From Paracoccus solventivorans (GTDB taxonomy: Bacteria > Pseudomonadota > Alphaproteobacteria > Rhodobacterales > Rhodobacteraceae), in the NCBI RefSeq assembly GCF_900142875.1, contig NZ_FRCK01000009.1, forward strand, positions 62,001 through 126,000: a stretch of 64,000 nt of DNA, given 5' to 3'. Under the pieces are notes generated by a model that was not told where the DNA came from, ran no database searches, and saw only the letters and a list, made by a program, of their open reading frames with translations. Made by a program: the position numbers and the translations under genes. Each line of letters opens with the position of its first letter. Positions within the stretch are counted from its first letter, which is position 1. Positions 59,672 to 64,000 of this stretch are shown piece by piece.

Positions 59672-60433
59672 ATGTCCAGCACAAGCAGAACCGCCATCGT
59701 CACCGGCGGCGGGCAGGGAATCGGGCGTGCCATCACCCTGCGCCTTGCCAACGAAGGTTACAACGTCGCCATCTTCGACCTGAAACCCGAGCTGGCCGAG
59801 GATACCGCCGCCGAGGCCCGCGCCAGCGGCGTCACGGTCAAGGTCTACGGGCTGGATGTGGCGGACGAGGCCGCGGTCAACGCGGCGGTCGCCGATGTCG
59901 AGGAAAAAGTCGGCCCGGTCTGGGTGCTGGTGAACAACGCCGGCTGGGACAAGCCCGCGATGTTCCTGCAGACCGAAAGCGACCTGTGGGACAAGATCAT
60001 CGCCATCAACCTGCGCGGCCCGCTGAACACCCACAAGGCGGTCTGCCCGCATATGGTCGGCCGCAAGGGCGGCCGGGTCATCAATATCGCCTCGGACGCG
60101 GCCCGCGTCGGCACCTCGACCGAGGCGGTCTATTCCGCCTGCAAGGGCGGGGTGATCGCCTTCACCAAGTCGATGGCGCGGGAACTGGCGCGCAGCAACG
60201 TGCTGCTGAACGCGGTCTGTCCGGGGCCGACCAACACCCCGATGATGGCTTCGGTGCTGGGCACTGGCGAGGATGCGGTGAAATGGAAGGACGCCATGGT
60301 CCGCGGCATCCCGCTGCGCCGCATGGGCGAGCCCGAGGATTACGCGGGCATCGTGGCTTTCCTCGCCTCGGATGATGCGGGGTTCATCACCGGCCAGACC
60401 ATCTCGGTCTCGGGCGGGATGAACATGATTTGA
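59672..60433 (+). CDS. SDR, 2-hydroxycyclohexanecarboxyl-CoA dehydrogenase-like (BadH-like)
   Basis: This 253-residue SDR has TGGGQGIGRAITLRLA, VNNAGWDKP, Ser141 (INIASDAARVG), the active-site Tyr154 and Lys158 (AVYSACKGG), and NAVCPGPTNTPMM. The ASDAxRVGxxxEAVYS block is very similar to BadH, which oxidises 2-hydroxycyclohexanecarboxyl-CoA to the ketone in the alicyclic branch of benzoate degradation; related FabG-like SDRs cannot be excluded. It is followed by a PaaI-like thioesterase overlapping or nearly overlapping its stop. A GGAGGAGA ribosome site is present. Confidence 0.85.
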   Translation: MSSTSRTAIVTGGGQGIGRAITLRLANEGYNVAIFDLKPELAEDTAAEARASGVTVKVYGLDVADEAAVNAAVADVEEKVGPVWVLVNNAGWDKPAMFLQTESDLWDKIIAINLRGPLNTHKAVCPHMVGRKGGRVINIASDAARVGTSTEAVYSACKGGVIAFTKSMARELARSNVLLNAVCPGPTNTPMMASVLGTGEDAVKWKDAMVRGIPLRRMGEPEDYAGIVAFLASDDAGFITGQTISVSGGMNMI

Positions 60434-60438
60434 CGCAG

Positions 60439-60903
60439 ATGCGCGACGAGCCGCAGGCGGCCGACGACCGGGAGGCGAACAATCCGCCCCCCGGCTTTGT
60501 GCCCTTGAACCCCTGTTCCGAGGCAGAGCTTCTTTCGGGTCCCTATTACGTGCGTCTGGACGAGGATGCGCCCGCGATCGGGTTCAGGGTGCATCGCCGG
60601 CACCTCAATCGCGGCGGCATGTGCCACGGCGGGGTTCTGGCGACGCTGGCCGACATGAACATCACCCCGATCAGCCGCCGCGAGGATCTGGGCGAGGTCA
60701 ATCCGACGATCTCGATGACGCTGGACTATTTTGCGCCGGTGGTGCTGGGGCAATGGGTCGAGGCGCAGCCCCAGATCCTGCGCCGCACCCGCAACATCCT
60801 GTTCAGCCGCTGCGTGCTGACCGCGGACGGCGTGCCATCGGTGAACGCCAGCGTGGTCTACAAGATCGGCCGGAAACGCGACGGGGACAAGGGCGCATCC
60901 TGA
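60439..60903 (+). CDS. PaaI/hotdog-family thioesterase
   Basis: This 154-residue single-hotdog protein has NRGGMCHGGVLATLADMNI (the HGG loop and following acidic residue) and PTISMTLDYFAPVVLGQ, the PaaI-like pattern. Such enzymes hydrolyse dead-end aryl- or acyl-CoA thioesters to recover CoA. A TTG at 60430, overlapping the SDR stop, could be the true start since a GGGCGGGA lies at proper spacing; the ATG at 60439 is the first ATG. Confidence 0.82.
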   Translation: MRDEPQAADDREANNPPPGFVPLNPCSEAELLSGPYYVRLDEDAPAIGFRVHRRHLNRGGMCHGGVLATLADMNITPISRREDLGEVNPTISMTLDYFAPVVLGQWVEAQPQILRRTRNILFSRCVLTADGVPSVNASVVYKIGRKRDGDKGAS

Positions 60904-60936
60904 GCGGCCTTCGGCCCGGCAGGCTGCACGCGCAAG

Positions 60937-60965
60937 GGCGGGCCGGGGCGACAACCCGGCCCGCC
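60937..60965. terminator. Terminator between convergent thioesterase and oxidoreductase genes
   Basis: A perfect 11-bp stem (GGCGGGCCGGG at 60937-60947 with CCCGGCCCGCC at 60955-60965, seven-base loop) is followed by GTGCGTTTT on the plus strand. It lies between the two stop codons at 60903 and 60973. Confidence 0.78.
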
Positions 60966-60972
60966 GTGCGTT

Positions 60973-61989
60973 TTACAGCCGCACCAGCTGCTTGCCGTGG
61001 TTGCGCCCCGACATCATCCGCAGAAAGGCTTCGGGCGCCGTTTCGATCCCCTCCAGCACGTCCTCGCGGAATTGCAGATGCCCTTGCTGGTGCCATTTCA
61101 GCAGCCGGGCGAAGGCCTCGTCGCGGCGGTGCCACCAGTCAAAGACCACCAGCCCCTGCACGGTGGCGCGGGTCACCACCAGCCGGGCGCTCGATCGCAG
61201 GCCGATATCCTCGGACGCGGGCTTGTCGATGACGGCGATGCGCCCGACGATGGCCACGCGCGCGAAATTGGCCAGATTGGCCAGCACCGCATCGTGGATC
61301 GGCCCGCCGGTGTTGTCGAAGAAGAAATCCACCCCCTCGGGGCAAGCATAAGCGACGGCGGCACCCAGGTCCGGTGCGGTGCGATAGTTGATCCCGGCGT
61401 CGAAGCCGATCGAGCGGCAGTAGTCCAGCTTGTCGTCGCTGCTGGCCACCGCAACCACCCGCGCGCCCATCAACTTGGCGATCTGGCCCGCGATCTGCCC
61501 GACCGCGCCCGAGGCGGCGGACACCACCACCGTGTCGCCGGGCTTCGGCCGGCCGATCTCGAACAGCCCGATATAGGCGGTGAGCCCTGGCATCCCCAGC
61601 CAGGACAGCGCAGCCTGCGGCGGCGCGTCGGGCAGCACCCGGTTCGCGGCGGCGGTGCCGCCCTGATCGGGCGCGATCACCGCATATTCCTGCCAGCCGA
61701 GGTTCATCGATTCGACCAGCTCGCCCACCTGCCAGCCGGGGTGGTTCGAGGCGATGACCTCGCCCACGCCACCGCCGTGCATGGTTTCGCCGGGGCGAAC
61801 GCCGGCGGTGTAGTTCTTCGCCGGGCTGATGCGGCCGCGCATATAGGGGTCCATCGACAGCCACAGCGTGCGCACCAGGATCTGGCCCGGACCGGGTTCG
61901 GGGACCGGGTTCTCGACCAGCCGGAAGTTGTCGGCCCGCGCCGGGCCCTCGGGATAGCTGTCCAGCACCCAGCTGCGGTTCATGGTCAT
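60973..61989 (-). CDS. NADP-dependent MDR-family oxidoreductase (leukotriene B4 dehydrogenase-like)
   Basis: This 338-residue zinc-free medium-chain reductase has SMDPYMRGRISPAKNY near the N-terminus, the Rossmann block SAASGAVGQIAGQIAKLMGA, and DFFFDNTGGPIHDAVL. This is the CurA/YncB/PTGR family, which reduces alpha,beta-unsaturated ketones or aldehydes with NADPH. The ATG at 61989 is chosen for the GGAAGGA ribosome site; 62019 is a longer alternative and 61983 a shorter one. The longer start would overlap the crotonase stop at 62016. Confidence 0.86.
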   Translation of the reverse strand: MTMNRSWVLDSYPEGPARADNFRLVENPVPEPGPGQILVRTLWLSMDPYMRGRISPAKNYTAGVRPGETMHGGGVGEVIASNHPGWQVGELVESMNLGWQEYAVIAPDQGGTAAANRVLPDAPPQAALSWLGMPGLTAYIGLFEIGRPKPGDTVVVSAASGAVGQIAGQIAKLMGARVVAVASSDDKLDYCRSIGFDAGINYRTAPDLGAAVAYACPEGVDFFFDNTGGPIHDAVLANLANFARVAIVGRIAVIDKPASEDIGLRSSARLVVTRATVQGLVVFDWWHRRDEAFARLLKWHQQGHLQFREDVLEGIETAPEAFLRMMSGRNHGKQLVRL

Positions 61990-62015
61990 GCTGCCGTCCT
62001 TCCGGTTGGGAATGT

Positions 62016-62795
62016 TCAAAGAAACCCGCGCGCCCTTGCCACGCGCTCAAGATTGCCGGTGCCCTGCATCAGGATCTGGCTGCGGTTTTCCAGCTCGATC
62101 GCGGCGGCAAGGCTGCCGGCCTCGAGATTGGCCCACATCCCGCGCTTTGTCAGCCAGGTGTTCAGGCGGCCGTTCTCGGCGATGGTCTCGGCCAGTTCCA
62201 TGGCGGCGGGCATCAGCCCCGCGGCGGTGGTGGTCTTGTGGACCAGCCCGATGCGCCCGGCCTCGTCGGCGTCGACCATGCGGCCGGTCAGCATCATCTC
62301 GAACGCGCGCGAGGTGCCGATGGCGCGAGGCAGCAGATAGCTGACCCCGATATCGCAGCTGGTCATCCCCACCTTGATGAAGGCGGCGTTGAACCTTGCC
62401 CGGTCCGAGCAGATGCGCAGGTCGCAGCCCAGTGCCAGCCCCAGCCCCGCGCCGCAGGCGGCGCCATTGACCGCGGCGATCACCGGCTGGGGCAGCGCCC
62501 GCAGCCGGGTGACCAGCTGGGCGAAATGTTCCTGCCGCCCGGTCCAATAGGCGGCGGTCGCGACCGGATCCTCGCCGGTTTCGGCCGCCGCATTCAGGTC
62601 GAAGCCGGCGCAGAAGCCGCGCCCCTCGCCGGTGACGATGACGGCGCTGGCGTCAGAGCGGCCGATCCCGTCGAGTGCGGCGAAGAACGCATCGACTGCG
62701 GCGTCGTCAAAGGCATTCAGCCGCTCGGGGCGGTTCAGCCGGATCACGGTCACGCGCGGATGGGTGTCGTCCACAAGCACGGGGTCTTGCAGCAT
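62016..62795 (-). CDS. Crotonase-family protein lacking both canonical Glu residues
   Basis: This 259-residue crotonase has GFCAGFDLNA and NGAACGAGLGLALGCDLRIC. The positions of crotonase Glu144 and Glu164 are Gly (GLGLALGCD) and Phe (AAFIKVG), while an Asp is kept in TSCDIGVSYLLPRAIG, a pattern shared with some EchA-type and dienoyl-CoA isomerase-like proteins. Simple hydration is doubtful; isomerase, hydrolase or C-C bond chemistry (as in BadI/MenB relatives) is possible. It is in an operon with the MDR reductase and divergent from the last SDR. Confidence 0.8.
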   Translation of the reverse strand: MLQDPVLVDDTHPRVTVIRLNRPERLNAFDDAAVDAFFAALDGIGRSDASAVIVTGEGRGFCAGFDLNAAAETGEDPVATAAYWTGRQEHFAQLVTRLRALPQPVIAAVNGAACGAGLGLALGCDLRICSDRARFNAAFIKVGMTSCDIGVSYLLPRAIGTSRAFEMMLTGRMVDADEAGRIGLVHKTTTAAGLMPAAMELAETIAENGRLNTWLTKRGMWANLEAGSLAAAIELENRSQILMQGTGNLERVARARGFL

Positions 62796-62959
62796 AATCG
62801 CCTCTTTTGCCGGGGGTTTGCGGTTCGCAGGATGATAACCATGCAAACTAACATGGCAAGCGCGGTGCGCAATATCGAAAGCTTGTTTACTTTATGATAG
62901 CTAAACTTCACACTGATCCCGATATGCGGACCGGGGAGAGAGGTCCGGGAGGAGGTAGC

Positions 62960-63748
62960 GTGAAACGACTTGAGGGCCGCAGGGCCATCATCACCGGCGC
63001 CGGCAGCGGGATCGGCCGCGCCAGCGCGCTGCGCTTTGCGGCCGAGGGCGCGCTGGTCATGGCAGTGGGCCGGCGCGAGGCGCCGCTGCAGGAAACCGCC
63101 GAGCTGGCGTGCGCGGCGGGCGGCATCTGCATCGCCCATGTCGCCGACGCCGGCGACGAGGCCGCCATGCAGGGCGCCATCGACCGCTGCGTGCAGGAAC
63201 TGGGCGGGCTGGAGGTGTTTTTCGCCAATGCCGGGAACACCGATTCCGTCACCCCGTTTCTGGAACAGACCGTCGCGCAGTGGCAGGCCATGTTCAGCGA
63301 CAACGTGGTCCCGGCCTTCATCGCCTGCAAGCTGGCCGGGCGCCATATGGCCGAGCATGGCGGCGGCTCGATCATCCTGAACTCTTCCACCGGATCGCTG
63401 CGGGCCCGCGGCGGCACCGAGGCTTACGGGGCGGCCAAGGCGGCGGTGAACCACCTGACCATGACCGCGGCCTGCGCCTTTGCCGGCCGCAACGTGCGGG
63501 TGAACGCGATCCTGCCGGGGCTGACCGAGACCGGCCTGACCAAGCCGATGTTCGACTGGGCGCGGACCGCGGGGAAAGAGGACCGGCTGGGCAAGCTTAC
63601 TCCCCTGCAGCGCCCGGGCCATGTGGACGACATGGCGGCGGTGGCGGCGTTCCTTGCCTCGGACGATTCGGCCTATATGGACGGGCAGCTGCTGCCGGTG
63701 GACGGGGGGATCTCCGCCACCCACCCGGCAGGGAAGTTCGTCTACTGA
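62960..63748 (+). CDS. Short-chain dehydrogenase/reductase
   Basis: This 262-residue classical SDR has TGAGSGIGRASALRFA, FANAGNTDS, Ser in LNSSTGSLRAR, and the active site EAYGAAKAA with Tyr and Lys in the right spacing. GTG at 62960 is the best start since GGGAGGAGG lies just before it; an in-frame ATG at 62894 is less likely. It faces away from the crotonase/MDR operon, with a weak operator-like TATGATAGCTAAAC (62893-62906) between. The probable role is in oxidation of a hydroxyacyl-CoA or alcohol of the pathway. Confidence 0.85.
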   Translation: MKRLEGRRAIITGAGSGIGRASALRFAAEGALVMAVGRREAPLQETAELACAAGGICIAHVADAGDEAAMQGAIDRCVQELGGLEVFFANAGNTDSVTPFLEQTVAQWQAMFSDNVVPAFIACKLAGRHMAEHGGGSIILNSSTGSLRARGGTEAYGAAKAAVNHLTMTAACAFAGRNVRVNAILPGLTETGLTKPMFDWARTAGKEDRLGKLTPLQRPGHVDDMAAVAAFLASDDSAYMDGQLLPVDGGISATHPAGKFVY

Positions 63749-63830
63749 CCGCCGGACCGGCCGCGCCCCGGTGCGGCGGTTTCGCATGGGGCGGATGCAA
63801 GGCTTGACGGCGGCAATTCCGCCATGCTTC

Positions 63831-63852
63831 AGTATCGTAAGCTAGTATATCA
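63831..63852 (+). promoter_or_regulatory. Candidate operator at the right edge
   Basis: AGTATCGTAAGCTAGTATAT (63831-63850) matches the site at 34622-34641 in 17 of 20 bases. It lies downstream of the last SDR in a 252-bp stretch with no gene, so it may control a gene just beyond the window. Confidence 0.5.
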
Positions 63853-64000
63853 CATTCGATCCGGCCCCACCCGCATCTCTGCAGGCGGCGTGCGTCCGGC
63901 AGGGCGGTCCCGCCGCCCGACGAACAGGCGGCGGACCCCGCCGCGGTCAAAGCTTCGCGCAGGCGGCTGGCGACGGTCGGCCCCCGCATTCCTCAAACCC

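Noticed and set aside
1..64000. CRISPR array, tRNA/rRNA genes, phage or intact insertion sequences
   Set aside because: No regularly spaced repeats, no RNA gene consensus and no transposase or integrase reading frame were recognised.

Overview
The window is uniformly GC-rich and densely coded, with third codon positions almost all G or C and many ATGA stop/start overlaps. Gene content and style (cyanide-insensitive-type cytochrome bd, many branched-chain-type ABC systems, many acyl-CoA enzymes, a DcaP-like porin) suggest an alphaproteobacterium, most likely Rhodobacterales and possibly Paracoccus-like. That placement is inference. No rRNA, tRNA, CRISPR array, phage gene or intact insertion sequence was seen.

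Layout. 1-3.1 kb: a polar amino acid ABC transporter (ATPase tail, two permeases, binding protein) and an IclR regulator. 3.3-10.3 kb: cytochrome bd oxidase CydAB with a 31-residue DUF2474-type protein, then a peptidoglycan-binding protein, a DUF305 membrane protein and a Ca2+-type P-type ATPase. From 10.4 kb to the end the window is mostly one catabolic region for an acid degraded as a CoA thioester. It contains three branched-chain-type ABC systems (11.2-18.6, 20.0-24.6 and 52.6-55.8 kb), an unpaired binding protein (32.5-33.6 kb) and an outer-membrane porin. It also holds two acyl-CoA ligases, four acyl-CoA dehydrogenases, two crotonases, three MaoC-type hydratases, seven short-chain dehydrogenases (SDRs), a fused HMG-CoA-synthase-like/DUF35 protein with a thiolase, a CitE-like lyase, a beta-keto acid cleavage enzyme, a thioesterase, two APH-fold kinases, two DUF7064/7065-like proteins, and GntR, TetR and MarR regulators. 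A small unrelated patch at 49.5-52.2 kb has a DUF3396 immunity-type protein, an unknown protein and a tyrosine-phosphatase-like protein.

The centrepiece is a two-gene unit at 26.2-28.8 kb for the two iron-sulfur subunits of the benzoyl-CoA reductase / 2-hydroxyacyl-CoA dehydratase family. It has its own strong terminator and no ATPase activator gene in the window. It is followed by an SDR whose catalytic Tyr and Lys are both gone, then a CoA ligase and a normal SDR. Two dehydrogenases have Asp at the usual catalytic Glu, and one SDR resembles BadH, so a dearomatised or alicyclic acyl-CoA intermediate is plausible. The substrate cannot be read from sequence.

A short palindrome, roughly TAYGC-TW-GCRTA, lies in most promoter gaps from 18.7 kb to the right edge. 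It suggests that the transporters, porin, ligases and beta-oxidation-like operons form one regulon. The MarR gene at 37.3 kb, with candidate sites on both sides, is the leading candidate regulator.
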